Positions 55,783 to 64,000 of a DNA stretch of 64,000 nucleotides are shown piece after piece (position 1 is the stretch's first letter; each line of letters begins with the position of its first letter). Below the pieces are notes generated by a model that saw only the letters and a program-made list of their open reading frames with translations, did not search any database and had not been told where the DNA came from. The stretch lies in assembly GCA_900316675.1 (NCBI GenBank), contig ONDR01000017.1, positions 1-64,000 of the forward strand, given 5' to 3'. The stretch comes from an uncultured Bacteroidales bacterium. Lineage in GTDB: Bacteria; Bacteroidota; Bacteroidia; Bacteroidales; UBA932. Position numbers and translations under genes: made by a program.

Positions 55783-56208
55783 ATGGAACGAAGACGCCTT
55801 CTAATAACCATTTTCCTTCTGGCCGCCTCTTGCGCGAGTGCTTTTGCCCGGGATGGCAGCGTGCGTGCGGTGGTTGACATATTATGGAAAGAAAATGATT
55901 TCATTACCAGAAATGGACACTCTAGCTCCTATTATTCATCATATGGATATCCTAATGCTATAAAATTTGAGATGCTTGAAAAGACCGGATTAATGTCAAA
56001 AAATGGTCAATTATGGATTAAAGAAGTTGAACGTAATCTACAAGAGTCGCTTGAGATTTTATTTATTCTTTTTGGTAATTCTGCTTCTATTATAGAGGAA
56101 TCCTATCTTAAACAGCTTGCTTTTCAAACACATCCTATTGCGTATATGCTTGATAATGAATTAGAAAATGATAATAATGAGGAGGAATCAGAGATTAAAC
56201 AGAATTAG
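55783..56208 (+). CDS. Secreted protein of unknown function, mosaic ORF
   Basis: This 141-residue protein has signal peptide LLITIFLLAASCASAFA. The first 90 or so nucleotides have the GC-rich composition of the neighbouring genes. From about 55885 the sequence becomes AT-rich (ILWKENDFITRNGHSSSYYS onward) and stays so through the next two genes. The C-terminus is acidic (NELENDNNEEESEIKQN). No family was recognised. It overlaps the next gene by 41 nt in another frame. The composition break suggests a host-type signal peptide joined to acquired DNA. Confidence 0.65.
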   Translation: MERRRLLITIFLLAASCASAFARDGSVRAVVDILWKENDFITRNGHSSSYYSSYGYPNAIKFEMLEKTGLMSKNGQLWIKEVERNLQESLEILFILFGNSASIIEESYLKQLAFQTHPIAYMLDNELENDNNEEESEIKQN

Positions 56209-57223
56209 GAAATGCGACAGATGTCTTTTAAAGATTATTGCGTTGGTTCTTATAATTGCTAACACGAATTCTTGTTTTCCTTTTGATAAAAGAAGCAATT
56301 ATTATCCGGAGCTTGCTCATCTATTAATGGAGAAGCAGTTAAGTTTTAATGTCGGCTTTTATTCATTTAAAGATTCTGTCTGCGCATTGATTATGACTGA
56401 TTTTGCAGACAAAAGGATAAGCGTATTTAAAAAGGGAGACAAGGACAAGAAATGGGAGGCTCAATACCTGAATCCTTCATATACGTATTGTTCCTCTATA
56501 GCTTGTGGTAATAACCTTTACATAGTAGTAGAGAGCGAGGAGGGCCTTATAATTAACAGAATGGATATTCTTTCTGGCTTAACGTCTAAACTGTTTCTCG
56601 CAGATAGTTCTTATCGCGCCAGATTGAGGGCTATCTGGATGGATAAGGGCGGTAATATTTACCATACAGTAAAGAATAATAAAACAAAAGAGAACTTCAT
56701 AATAAGAATCGACAGCAATTTTGTGGATGTGTCTTTTGTTAGAAAAATTTCCTTTGATACAAAGATATTCAATGAATTAGGATATGATTCCGTATTGGTT
56801 TGCAGAAGGCTTCCAGAACAGGATATAGCATTGTGCTATCCCAGAAGAGAAAGAATTATACATGAACTTAAAGATTTAAGGCCGATTAAAGCGACATCCG
56901 ATTATCTTTTGTTTGAGAAGAACAATTATCATGATACGCCATTAATCATAAGATATAATCTGGCTTCAGAGAGCATAGATACGGTAAAGGTTTTTGATAA
57001 TTTGTATTCTTTTAGTGTAGCGTATCATCTTGGTTACTGTTTTGTGGGTATAGCTCAAAAACCACACTCTAATAGAGATAATTTGTATTTATCCACCGAT
57101 AATTGTCGAACTTGGCAATGCGTTGATGAGGATTATATGGCAGCGCCCATCCATTTTGTATGTGTACGTGGCGTTTTATATGCGTATGTCGGAGGTGGTA
57201 TTTTTAGAATAATCCATTCATAA
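56168..57223 (+). CDS. Membrane-anchored protein of unknown function, paralogue 1
   Basis: This protein of up to 351 residues has a basic N-terminus, a hydrophobic segment (IIALVLIIANTNSC, possibly a lipobox) and a strand-rich body that could be a beta-propeller. Near the C-terminus LSTDNCRTWQCV resembles a sialidase-type Asp-box. The body is highly similar to the next gene, including PEQDIALCYP, IIHELKDLRPIKATS and LLFEKNNYHD. ATG codons at 56168 and 56177 are both possible. Codon use is very AT-rich. No function can be assigned. Confidence 0.75.
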   Translation: MIIMRRNQRLNRIRKCDRCLLKIIALVLIIANTNSCFPFDKRSNYYPELAHLLMEKQLSFNVGFYSFKDSVCALIMTDFADKRISVFKKGDKDKKWEAQYLNPSYTYCSSIACGNNLYIVVESEEGLIINRMDILSGLTSKLFLADSSYRARLRAIWMDKGGNIYHTVKNNKTKENFIIRIDSNFVDVSFVRKISFDTKIFNELGYDSVLVCRRLPEQDIALCYPRRERIIHELKDLRPIKATSDYLLFEKNNYHDTPLIIRYNLASESIDTVKVFDNLYSFSVAYHLGYCFVGIAQKPHSNRDNLYLSTDNCRTWQCVDEDYMAAPIHFVCVRGVLYAYVGGGIFRIIHS

Positions 57224-57238
57224 TTATATGCCGTTGAA

Positions 57239-58282
57239 ATGAATAAAGTGATCAAAAGGGTTCTTGAGTATAAGCTCGGTATTATTCTTTTTTTGGTACT
57301 CATTGCTTTGGTAATGATTATGCGAATGTGTTTTCCTTTTGATAAAAGGAGCAAGTATTATCCGGAGCTTGCTCAAGAATTGATGGATAAGCAGTTAAGT
57401 TTTAATGTCGGCTTATATTCTTTTAAAGATTCTGTCTGCGCACTGATTATGACTGATTTTGCGGACAAACGGATAAGCGTATTTAAAAAGGGAGACAAGG
57501 ACAAGAAATGGGAGGCTCAATATCTGAACCCTTCCGATACATATTGTTCCTCTATCGCTTGTGATAATAACCTTTACATAGTAGTAGAGAATGAGGATGG
57601 TATTAAGATTAACCGAATTGATGTTTTTTCTGGTGTAACGTCAAATCTGTTTGTTGCAGATAGTTCATATAGCGCCAGACTGGGGACTATCTGGACAGAC
57701 AAAAGTGGAGACATTTACCAAACCGTGGAAAACAATACATCACAGGAGGGCATAATCGTAAGAATCGACAGCAATTTTGTGGATGTGTCTTTTGTTAGAA
57801 AAATTCCCTTTGATACAAAGATATTCAATGAATTAGGATATGATTCCGTATTGGTTTGCAGAAGGCTTCCAGAACAGGATATTGCATTGTGTTATCCCAA
57901 AAGAGAAAGAATTATACATGAACTTAAGGATTTAAGGCCGATTAAGGCGACATCCGAATATCTTTTGTTTGAAAAGAACAATTATCATGATCCGCCATCA
58001 ATTATAAAGTATAGTCTGGCTACAGAGAGAATAGACACGGTAAAGGTGTTTGATAATCTGTATTCTTTTAAAGTAGTGTATCAGCAGGACGACTGTTTTG
58101 TAGGATATGCCAATCTTTCATTATATGACAAGCGCGAATTCTTCTTGTCTGAGGATAATTGTAAAACCTGGAGATATGTTACAGGGGAATATATGGCCTC
58201 TCCTGCGTATTTTGTTAAAATAAAAAACAAAATTCTTTCGTATCTTGGCGATGGTATTTTCCATGAATTCTATACCTTCTAA
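57239..58282 (+). CDS. Membrane-anchored protein of unknown function, paralogue 2
   Basis: This 347-residue protein has an N-terminal membrane segment (LGIILFLVLIALVMIMRMC) followed directly by FPFDKRSKYYPEL, the same mature start as its neighbour. The body matches paralogue 1 over nearly its whole length, with long identical stretches, and keeps the Asp-box-like LSEDNCKTWRYV. It starts 15 nt after paralogue 1. It is a recent tandem duplicate that has diverged mostly at the N- and C-termini. After its stop, about 170 nt of AT-rich sequence holds nothing recognisable before the next promoter. Confidence 0.78.
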   Translation: MNKVIKRVLEYKLGIILFLVLIALVMIMRMCFPFDKRSKYYPELAQELMDKQLSFNVGLYSFKDSVCALIMTDFADKRISVFKKGDKDKKWEAQYLNPSDTYCSSIACDNNLYIVVENEDGIKINRIDVFSGVTSNLFVADSSYSARLGTIWTDKSGDIYQTVENNTSQEGIIVRIDSNFVDVSFVRKIPFDTKIFNELGYDSVLVCRRLPEQDIALCYPKRERIIHELKDLRPIKATSEYLLFEKNNYHDPPSIIKYSLATERIDTVKVFDNLYSFKVVYQQDDCFVGYANLSLYDKREFFLSEDNCKTWRYVTGEYMASPAYFVKIKNKILSYLGDGIFHEFYTF

Positions 58283-58431
58283 ACTATTACCATATGATTT
58301 TAAAATGCATGATTGGGATAGTATAAAAACTATTGATCAAATATCTTAATATTATTAGTTTTCAATTGTAGCCTTCCATGTTAGTAGGACTATCTATCCA
58401 AAGAAACACATCTGGAAGAAGACTTATTTCT

Positions 58432-58462
58432 TTTGCTCGCTGGCATTTTTTAATTATATTTG
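58432..58462 (+). promoter_or_regulatory. Promoter for the polyprenyl synthase operon
   Basis: TTTG (58432-58435), 19 nt, TATATTTG (58455-58462) is a full match. The ATG follows at 58488. It marks the return from the AT-rich island to normal chromosome. Confidence 0.8.
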
Positions 58463-58487
58463 TAAACACAAGAAAACACATAATGAT

Positions 58488-59471
58488 ATGATAAACGAAG
58501 TCCAAATTCACGACATGCTGGCCAAACTGTTCGGCCACCTGGAATTCACCAAAGAACCCGCCGGCCTTTACGATCCTCTCCGATACATGATTGGGCTTGG
58601 CGGGAAACAGATAAGGCCAAGGCTCTGCCTGACGGTCTATGCCCTGTACAAGGAAAAGTTCGGAGAGGAAATTCTTCAGCCGGCAGCCGCTCTGGAGGTA
58701 TTCCACAATTTCACCCTCATCCACGACGACATCATGGACCGCTCGCCCAAGCGCCGCGGCCAGGCCACCGTATGGAGCAAATGGGGTGAAGATACTGCCA
58801 TTCTGTCCGGCGACGTAATGTGCATCGACAGTTATAAACGCATTGCAAAAGCCCCAGCAAAGGTTCTGCCCCAGGTAATGGACCTGTTCAGCACCACTGC
58901 CGCCCAGGTTTGCGAAGGCCAGCAGATGGACATGGATTTTGAGCTTTTGGCAGAAGTGCCTATGAGCGAATACATGAAGATGATAGGCCTTAAGACCGCC
59001 GTGCTCATTGCATGCGCAGCAAAAATGGGTGCTCTGATTGGCGGTGCAAGCAAGGAAGACTGCCAGAAGTTGTACGACTACGGCTACTCTCTTGGCCTTG
59101 CCTTCCAGGTTGCCGACGACTATCTGGACGCCTATGGCAACGAGGCCACATTCGGCAAGCCCATTGGTGGGGATATCGTCAACAATAAGAAGAGCTGGCT
59201 AACAACTCGCGCACTTGAGAAGGCGGACGACGCCCTGCGCCAGCGCATTTTGGACGTAGCCGACATGCCGATAGAAACCGGTGAGCAGAAGGCTGCCAAG
59301 ATTGCCGGCATGATGGAATTGTATGAGAAACTTCATATAGAAGAAGACGCTAAGTACGAGATCATCCGTCTTACAGACAAGGCGCTGGAGTCTGCCGCCA
59401 CAGTAGCAACCGGCGTAAGATACGAGATCCTGCGCCGCTTTGCAGACAGGCTCGTAGGAAGAGTTAAATAA
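58488..59471 (+). CDS. Polyprenyl (farnesyl/geranylgeranyl-type) diphosphate synthase
   Basis: This 327-residue all-helical prenyltransferase condenses isopentenyl diphosphate with allylic diphosphates. The first Asp-rich motif is DDIMD (80-84, in LIHDDIMDRS), the second is VADDYLDAYG; GGKQIRPRL binds the diphosphate. Chain length cannot be fixed from these motifs. It is followed by the U32 gene after 6 nt. Confidence 0.94.
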   Translation: MINEVQIHDMLAKLFGHLEFTKEPAGLYDPLRYMIGLGGKQIRPRLCLTVYALYKEKFGEEILQPAAALEVFHNFTLIHDDIMDRSPKRRGQATVWSKWGEDTAILSGDVMCIDSYKRIAKAPAKVLPQVMDLFSTTAAQVCEGQQMDMDFELLAEVPMSEYMKMIGLKTAVLIACAAKMGALIGGASKEDCQKLYDYGYSLGLAFQVADDYLDAYGNEATFGKPIGGDIVNNKKSWLTTRALEKADDALRQRILDVADMPIETGEQKAAKIAGMMELYEKLHIEEDAKYEIIRLTDKALESAATVATGVRYEILRRFADRLVGRVK

Positions 59472-59477
59472 TTGTAA

Positions 59478-60737
59478 ATGAATCATAAAGAACTTGAAAT
59501 AATGGCTCCCGCAGGCAACTTTGAGTGCCTGCGCGCTGCTATACAAGGGGGTGCAAATTCCGTTTACTTCGGGATTGGCCGCCTAAACATGAGGTCCCAT
59601 TCGGCGAACAACTTCGCCCCGGAAGACCTTCCGGAAATTGTCCGCATCTGCCGGGAGGCAGGGGTCAAGACCTACATGACACTTAATATTGTGCTGTACG
59701 GAGAGGACATCACCCCCGCACACGAGGCCCTGGACGCCGCAAAGGCAGCCGGAGTGGATGCAATAATTGCATCGGACATGGCGGTGATTCTTTACTGCCG
59801 CCAGATTGGGCTGGAGGTGCATATCTCCACACAGCTGAGCATTTCAAACTACGAAGCACTGAAGTTCTATGCACAGTTTGCAGATGTAGTGGTTCTGGCA
59901 CGTGAACTGAACCTGAAGCAGGTAAAAGCCATCCACGAGCAAATACTGGCAGAAGATCTGCGAGGCCCGTCCGGAGAGCTGGTACGCATCGAAATGTTTG
60001 CGCACGGCGCCTTCTGCATGGCGATATCAGGCAAATGCTACCTTAGCCTGCATCACTACAACGCATCGGCAAACAGGGGCGCATGCATGCAACTGTGCCG
60101 CCGCGGCTATCGTGTCACAGACCTTGAGACAGGTACGGAGCTGGAGATTGACAACAAGTACATTATGTCGCCCAAGGACCTGTGTACCATAGAGTTCATG
60201 GACAAGTTCATAGAGGCAGGCGTAAAGGTGTTCAAGATAGAGGGTCGCGCCCGTAGCGCAGAATATGTGCGAAGGACGGTAGAGTGCTACCGCAAGGCGG
60301 CGGATGCCGTTTGCGACGGATGCTATACTCCTGAACTTACGGCCCAGCTTAAGGCTTCGCTTTCAGAGGTCTTCAACCGCGGCTTCTGGGACGGTTACTA
60401 CCAGGGAGCGGAACTTGGGGAATGGAGCAATGTTTACGGCAGCCAGGCCACCAAGAAGAAGATTTACCTTGGCAAGATAACCAATTGGTTCGATAAGATA
60501 AGCGTGGCAGAGATTGCCGTAGAAGCCACAGACCTGCCCGCCGGCAGTGAGATTATGGTAATTGGCGCCACCACAGGCACGGTTATCTTCAAGGCCGACG
60601 ACATTCGCGTGGATTTCAAGACTGTTGACGTAGCCCGCAAGGGCGAAAGGTGCTCGGTAGCATCGGCAGACAAACTGCACAGGGGCGACAAAGTCTTCTT
60701 GTGGGTAGCATCGGATGAAGGCCAGGCCTGCGATTAA
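59478..60737 (+). CDS. U32 family peptidase-like protein (tRNA hydroxylation type)
   Basis: This 419-residue protein begins ELEIMAPAGNFECLRAAIQGGANSVYFG in the usual U32 manner, of which APAGNFECLRAAIQGGA is the core. It has the U32 signature EMFAHGAFCMAISGKCYLS and RGACMQLCRR, with cysteines that probably bind an iron-sulfur cluster. Related proteins (TrhP/YegQ type) act in 5-hydroxyuridine formation at tRNA position 34; others were called collagenases. The tRNA role is the better guess for a cytosolic copy such as this. Confidence 0.88.
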   Translation: MNHKELEIMAPAGNFECLRAAIQGGANSVYFGIGRLNMRSHSANNFAPEDLPEIVRICREAGVKTYMTLNIVLYGEDITPAHEALDAAKAAGVDAIIASDMAVILYCRQIGLEVHISTQLSISNYEALKFYAQFADVVVLARELNLKQVKAIHEQILAEDLRGPSGELVRIEMFAHGAFCMAISGKCYLSLHHYNASANRGACMQLCRRGYRVTDLETGTELEIDNKYIMSPKDLCTIEFMDKFIEAGVKVFKIEGRARSAEYVRRTVECYRKAADAVCDGCYTPELTAQLKASLSEVFNRGFWDGYYQGAELGEWSNVYGSQATKKKIYLGKITNWFDKISVAEIAVEATDLPAGSEIMVIGATTGTVIFKADDIRVDFKTVDVARKGERCSVASADKLHRGDKVFLWVASDEGQACD

Positions 60738-60747
60738 ACCAAAGATT

Positions 60748-62118
60748 ATGGCAAAGGATAAGACAGTATTTTTTTGCACGGAATGCGGCAACGAAAGCCC
60801 TAAATGGATGGGCCGCTGCCCCGCTTGCGGCAGCTGGAACACCATGGTAGAGAAGACTGTTGCCACGGGTAAGCCAGCCAAAAATGCACAGGCCGCCGCC
60901 CGCAGCGGAGGTCACAGGCCCCAGCCCCTGTCAGAAGTCTCTTCCGCCCAGCAAAGGCGCATCTCCCTTGGCAGCCCGGAGGTTGACCGTCTTCTTGGCG
61001 GCGGCCTTGTAGAAGGATCCCTGGTGCTTCTTGGCGGAGAACCGGGCATCGGCAAGTCTACCCTGTCCCTGCAACTGCCACTTGGCTGCCCCGGCCTTAA
61101 AACACTGTACGTCACTGGTGAGGAAAGCGCTCCGCAGGTGCGCATGCGCGCAGAACGCCTTGGCGGCGATGCATCTAACTGCCTGATTTACAGCGAGACC
61201 TTGATGGAGAACATCATTGCCCAAGCTACTGAACTGAACCCCGGCCTGGTGGTTGTGGACTCTGTCCAGACCATGTACTCAGAGGCTATCGACTCGTCCG
61301 CTGGCAGCGTTTCGCAGATTAAAGAGGTGACGTCGATGCTGCTGCATTTTGCAAAATCTACCGGCATTCCGGTCATACTGATTGGCCACATTACCAAGGA
61401 CGGCTACATTGCCGGTCCAAAAATATTGGAGCATATTGTGGATGTCGTCCTTCAGTTCGAGGGTGACGATAAAGGCGCCTATCGCCTGCTTCGCAGCATA
61501 AAGAACAGGTTCGGTTCCACATCCGAACTGGCAGTATTCGAGATGACAGGCTCCGGCCTTAAGGACGTAACCAATCCTTCAGAGATGCTTATGCCGGTTC
61601 ACGATCAGGGGCTTAGCGGCACGGCCGTAGCAGTTATGCTGGACGGCCTGCGTCCCTTCCTTATAGAGGTTCAGGCCCTTGTGAGCACCGCAGCTTACGG
61701 CACCGCCCAACGCAGCGCCACTGGCTTTGACGGCCGCCGCCTGAATATGCTTCTGGCTGTTCTGGAAAAGCGTGCGGGCTTCAAGCTCACAATGAAAGAC
61801 GTCTTCCTTAACATGGCCGGCGGACTTCGCGTAGCGGACCCGGCATGCGACCTTGCCGTTGTGTGCGCTGTGCTGTCGTCCAACTTTGATTTTGCCCTTC
61901 CGGCCGATGTCTGCTTCGCTGGCGAGGTTGGCCTGAGTGGCGAAATCCGCCCCGTGCCGCAGTGCGACCGCCGCATAGCCGAAGCGGCCCGTCTTGGCTA
62001 CCGCAAGATCTTCATTTCCAAATACTCTTCCATAGCAAAGGCCCAGATACCGGACGGCATCCAGGCCATAAAAGTCGCAGACATACCCACACTGGTAAAA
62101 ACCTTGTTTAAAGGATAA
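60748..62118 (+). CDS. radA: DNA repair protein RadA
   Basis: This 456-residue branch-migration ATPase has an N-terminal C4 zinc finger (Cys10, 13, 24, 27 in CTECGNESPKWMGRCPAC), Walker A GGEPGIGKST, the RadA motif KNRFGST and a C-terminal Lon-like domain (CFAGEVGLSGEIRPV). The ATG at 60748 gives the standard MAKDKTVFFC start. An upstream in-frame ATG at 60715 lies inside the U32 gene and adds 11 residues not typical of the family. Confidence 0.95.
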   Translation: MAKDKTVFFCTECGNESPKWMGRCPACGSWNTMVEKTVATGKPAKNAQAAARSGGHRPQPLSEVSSAQQRRISLGSPEVDRLLGGGLVEGSLVLLGGEPGIGKSTLSLQLPLGCPGLKTLYVTGEESAPQVRMRAERLGGDASNCLIYSETLMENIIAQATELNPGLVVVDSVQTMYSEAIDSSAGSVSQIKEVTSMLLHFAKSTGIPVILIGHITKDGYIAGPKILEHIVDVVLQFEGDDKGAYRLLRSIKNRFGSTSELAVFEMTGSGLKDVTNPSEMLMPVHDQGLSGTAVAVMLDGLRPFLIEVQALVSTAAYGTAQRSATGFDGRRLNMLLAVLEKRAGFKLTMKDVFLNMAGGLRVADPACDLAVVCAVLSSNFDFALPADVCFAGEVGLSGEIRPVPQCDRRIAEAARLGYRKIFISKYSSIAKAQIPDGIQAIKVADIPTLVKTLFKG

Positions 62119-62123
62119 TCCAT

Positions 62124-63653
62124 ATGATTTTAAGAGTCATTTCCATCATTGCAGCCATCGCAGTGGCCGTAGCACCGGCGGGTGCGCAGAAAAAGGGCAA
62201 AGTGCTTAAGACCGAGGCCCAGAACTACATCAACAAAATTTCAAAAGAGTCGGTTCTTAAAGGATCGCACATCGGCGTTCTGGCCGTCAAGGTTAACGGC
62301 GACACTGTTGCCGCCATCAATCCCTTCAAAAGGCTGATGCCGGCATCCAATAACAAGCTGATTTCTACCGGTTTGGCTATCAACGAGCTGGGTCCGGACT
62401 TCCGCTTCCAGACCAAAATCGCCCATAGCGGTTTCGTACGCGACGGTGTGCTTTACGGAGACCTTTACATCGTTGGCGGCGGCGACCCTACCATCGCCAG
62501 CGAAGACTCTATCGCCATGCCCACAAACGCCCTTCTGGACAGATGGAAAGTCATTGTAGAGAATGCCGGAATCAAAGAGATCCGCGGCATGGTCGTTGGC
62601 GACGGCCGCTACTTCGAAGGCCCCTACATGCCTGACAGTTGGCAGTACGAGGACATGGGTACCTACTACGGCACCGGTGGCCGAGGCCTGTCCTTCTACC
62701 GCAACAGCCAGGACATTGCCGTTGCAGCAGGAGCAGCTCCCGGAGACCCCATCAGCATGACTGTCAAGTATCCGGAAGCCCCGTGGATGACCTTCATAGA
62801 GGAATGCTGCACCGGAGAAAAGGGCACCGGTGACGAGCTCTACCTTTATGTGACCGAATTTGCGCCCATCGCATCGATGCGCGGCACCTTCGCCGTGGAT
62901 CGCAAGCCCAAGACGGAAAGCTGCAGCAACCTGTTCCCTGAACTGACCTGCGCCTGGTACCTTAAAGAGTATCTGGTTAAAAATGGCATCGCAGTGGCAG
63001 GCGGAGCAGGTGACATCGGCCCGGACGGCATGGTAAGGAATGTTCCCACCTACGGTAAGGGGCTGTACGATGCCACCCGCCAGGATGAGCTTACAGAGAT
63101 TGGAAGCACCTATTCTCCTACAGTAGAGCAGATTGCGCGCGTCACCAACTGGCGAAGCGACAACTACTACGCAGAGACGCTGTACCGCATGATAAGCAAG
63201 AAGAACGAGGGTTCGGCAGACTACTATGTAGCCCGCAAGGCAGAGTATAAGGCTTTGGCCAACATTGGAGTAAGCACAAAAGAGGTCCAGATCAGGGACG
63301 GAAGCGGCCTCAGCCGTGAAGACTACCTGACCCCGGAGTTCTTCTGCAACTTCCTGCAGGCAATGATAAAGACAAAGAACTACGATGCCTATATCCGCAC
63401 CATCGGCTGGCCCGGACACGGCATGTACGAATATCGTCTGGCCAAGGAGCCCAAGGAGCTGAAGGAGCGCATCCGCTACAAGAGCGGCTCCATCGGCGGT
63501 GTGCTCAGCTACAGCGGATATGTAAGACCGACCAACGGCAAGGTGGAAGATACCATCGTCTTTTCTGTAATTGTGAACAATTGCCTTGCCGGATATGATG
63601 TTTTAAGGCCGATGGTAGATAAAATTGTTGCTCTGATTGCATCAGAGAACTAG
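62124..63653 (+). CDS. dacB: D-alanyl-D-alanine carboxypeptidase/endopeptidase, PBP4 type (S13)
   Basis: This 509-residue protein has a signal peptide (ISIIAAIAVAVAPAGAQ). The penicillin-binding motifs are Ser75-x-x-Lys78 in PASNNKLIST, SDN in WRSDNYYAETLY, and KSG in RYKSGSIGG. The long insert between the first two motifs is typical of PBP4. It acts in the periplasm on peptidoglycan side chains and cross-links. It starts 5 nt after radA. Confidence 0.94.
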   Translation: MILRVISIIAAIAVAVAPAGAQKKGKVLKTEAQNYINKISKESVLKGSHIGVLAVKVNGDTVAAINPFKRLMPASNNKLISTGLAINELGPDFRFQTKIAHSGFVRDGVLYGDLYIVGGGDPTIASEDSIAMPTNALLDRWKVIVENAGIKEIRGMVVGDGRYFEGPYMPDSWQYEDMGTYYGTGGRGLSFYRNSQDIAVAAGAAPGDPISMTVKYPEAPWMTFIEECCTGEKGTGDELYLYVTEFAPIASMRGTFAVDRKPKTESCSNLFPELTCAWYLKEYLVKNGIAVAGGAGDIGPDGMVRNVPTYGKGLYDATRQDELTEIGSTYSPTVEQIARVTNWRSDNYYAETLYRMISKKNEGSADYYVARKAEYKALANIGVSTKEVQIRDGSGLSREDYLTPEFFCNFLQAMIKTKNYDAYIRTIGWPGHGMYEYRLAKEPKELKERIRYKSGSIGGVLSYSGYVRPTNGKVEDTIVFSVIVNNCLAGYDVLRPMVDKIVALIASEN

Positions 63654-63668
63654 TTTTTATTATATTTG
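63637..63668 (+). promoter_or_regulatory. Promoter for galE
   Basis: TATATTTG (63661-63668) is a full -7 match, 24 nt before the galE ATG. TTGC (63637-63640) lies 20 nt upstream as a weaker -33 element inside the end of dacB. Confidence 0.6.
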
Positions 63669-63692
63669 CAAAAATATACAACTTACGATAAA

Positions 63693-64000
63693 ATGAGCAA
63701 AAGAGTACTTGTTTCCGGAGGCGCCGGCTACATTGGCAGCCACGTTACCGTTGAACTGATTCAGGCGGGCTACGATGTTCTGGTGGCCGATGACATGTCC
63801 AACTGCGACCTTACCTGCTTCGAGGGTGTTAAGAAAATTACCGGCCGCGCAGACCTTCCCTTTGTGAAGATGTCATTCTGCGACGAGGCCGCGACAGAGA
63901 AGCTTTTCACTGACTGGAAAATAGACGCTGTCATTCATTTTGCTGCCTTCAAGGCAGTGGGCGAGTCTGTTGAAGATCCCCTTAAGTATTACGGTAACAA
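63693..64000 (+). CDS. galE: UDP-glucose 4-epimerase, N-terminal part
   Basis: The first 102 or so codons are present before the window ends. The Rossmann NAD motif GGAGYIGSH is near the N-terminus. VIHFAAFKAVGESVEDP, the SDR block around the first substrate loop, follows. The full enzyme (about 340 residues) interconverts UDP-glucose and UDP-galactose, fitting with the beta-galactosidase in this window. Confidence 0.94.
   Translation, partial: MSKRVLVSGGAGYIGSHVTVELIQAGYDVLVADDMSNCDLTCFEGVKKITGRADLPFVKMSFCDEAATEKLFTDWKIDAVIHFAAFKAVGESVEDPLKYYGN

Overview
The window reads as a chromosomal segment of a Bacteroidales bacterium, probably an uncultured gut or rumen lineage. Four things point there. 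Many genes are preceded by the Bacteroidota-type promoter (TTTG/TTGG, about 19 nt, TAnnTTTG). FeoA and FeoB are fused. An ArgF' of the succinylornithine transcarbamylase type sits in an arg operon. The xylose genes, SpoIIE/Cache sensor and outer-membrane barrel genes are of Bacteroidales type. Most of the sequence is moderately GC-rich; one stretch at about 55.88-58.3 kb is strikingly AT-rich. Genus is not resolved.

Layout. 1-1775 (-): 5' part of a 23S rRNA gene. It has its own promoter, and a protein gene (pepT) lies upstream where a 16S gene would be expected. 2.1-9.1 kb (-): pepT, an OPT oligopeptide transporter, a FucP-type sugar symporter and feoAB. 9.2-13.8 kb (+): a ROK kinase, then citrate lyase genes citD-citE-citF, a citX broken by a short dispersed repeat, and a GNAT acetyltransferase. 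13.9-18.3 kb (+): arginine operon GNAT-argC-argD-argF'-argB. 18.3-23.5 kb (-): a citC-citG fusion, aconitase and NADP-isocitrate dehydrogenase in one operon. 23.6-31.1 kb: an AraC regulator divergent from an RND efflux operon, then a radical SAM protein. 31.1-38.8 kb (-): a BlaI / M56-TonB / TPR / outer-membrane barrel / S41 protease operon. 39.0-48.6 kb (+): glycan operon with GH3, an orphan NMT1-like binding protein, a Cache-HAMP-SpoIIE phosphatase, GH2 and GH29. 48.6-54.0 kb (+): xylB-xylA-xylE and a C40 peptidase. 54.0-55.6 kb: a small conserved-looking gene and a convergent sialidase. 55.8-58.3 kb (+): AT-rich island with a mosaic secreted ORF and two tandem paralogues. 58.5-64.0 kb (+): polyprenyl diphosphate synthase, U32 peptidase, radA, dacB and the start of galE.

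How it fits together. Citrate lyase, its maturation enzymes, aconitase and isocitrate dehydrogenase lie next to an arginine operon that starts from glutamate, so the central part links C6/C5 carboxylates to arginine. The right half is built for plant and host glycans: beta-glucosides, beta-galactosides, fucose, sialic acid and xylose. It contains its own sensory pair (binding protein plus SpoIIE phosphatase) inside the glycosidase operon.

Most notable: the stand-alone 23S gene; two families of short palindromic repeats inserted inside citX and citC, one at a frameshift; the binding-protein/SpoIIE module; the citrate lyase-aconitase-IDH arrangement without a citrate transporter; and the AT-rich paralogue island.
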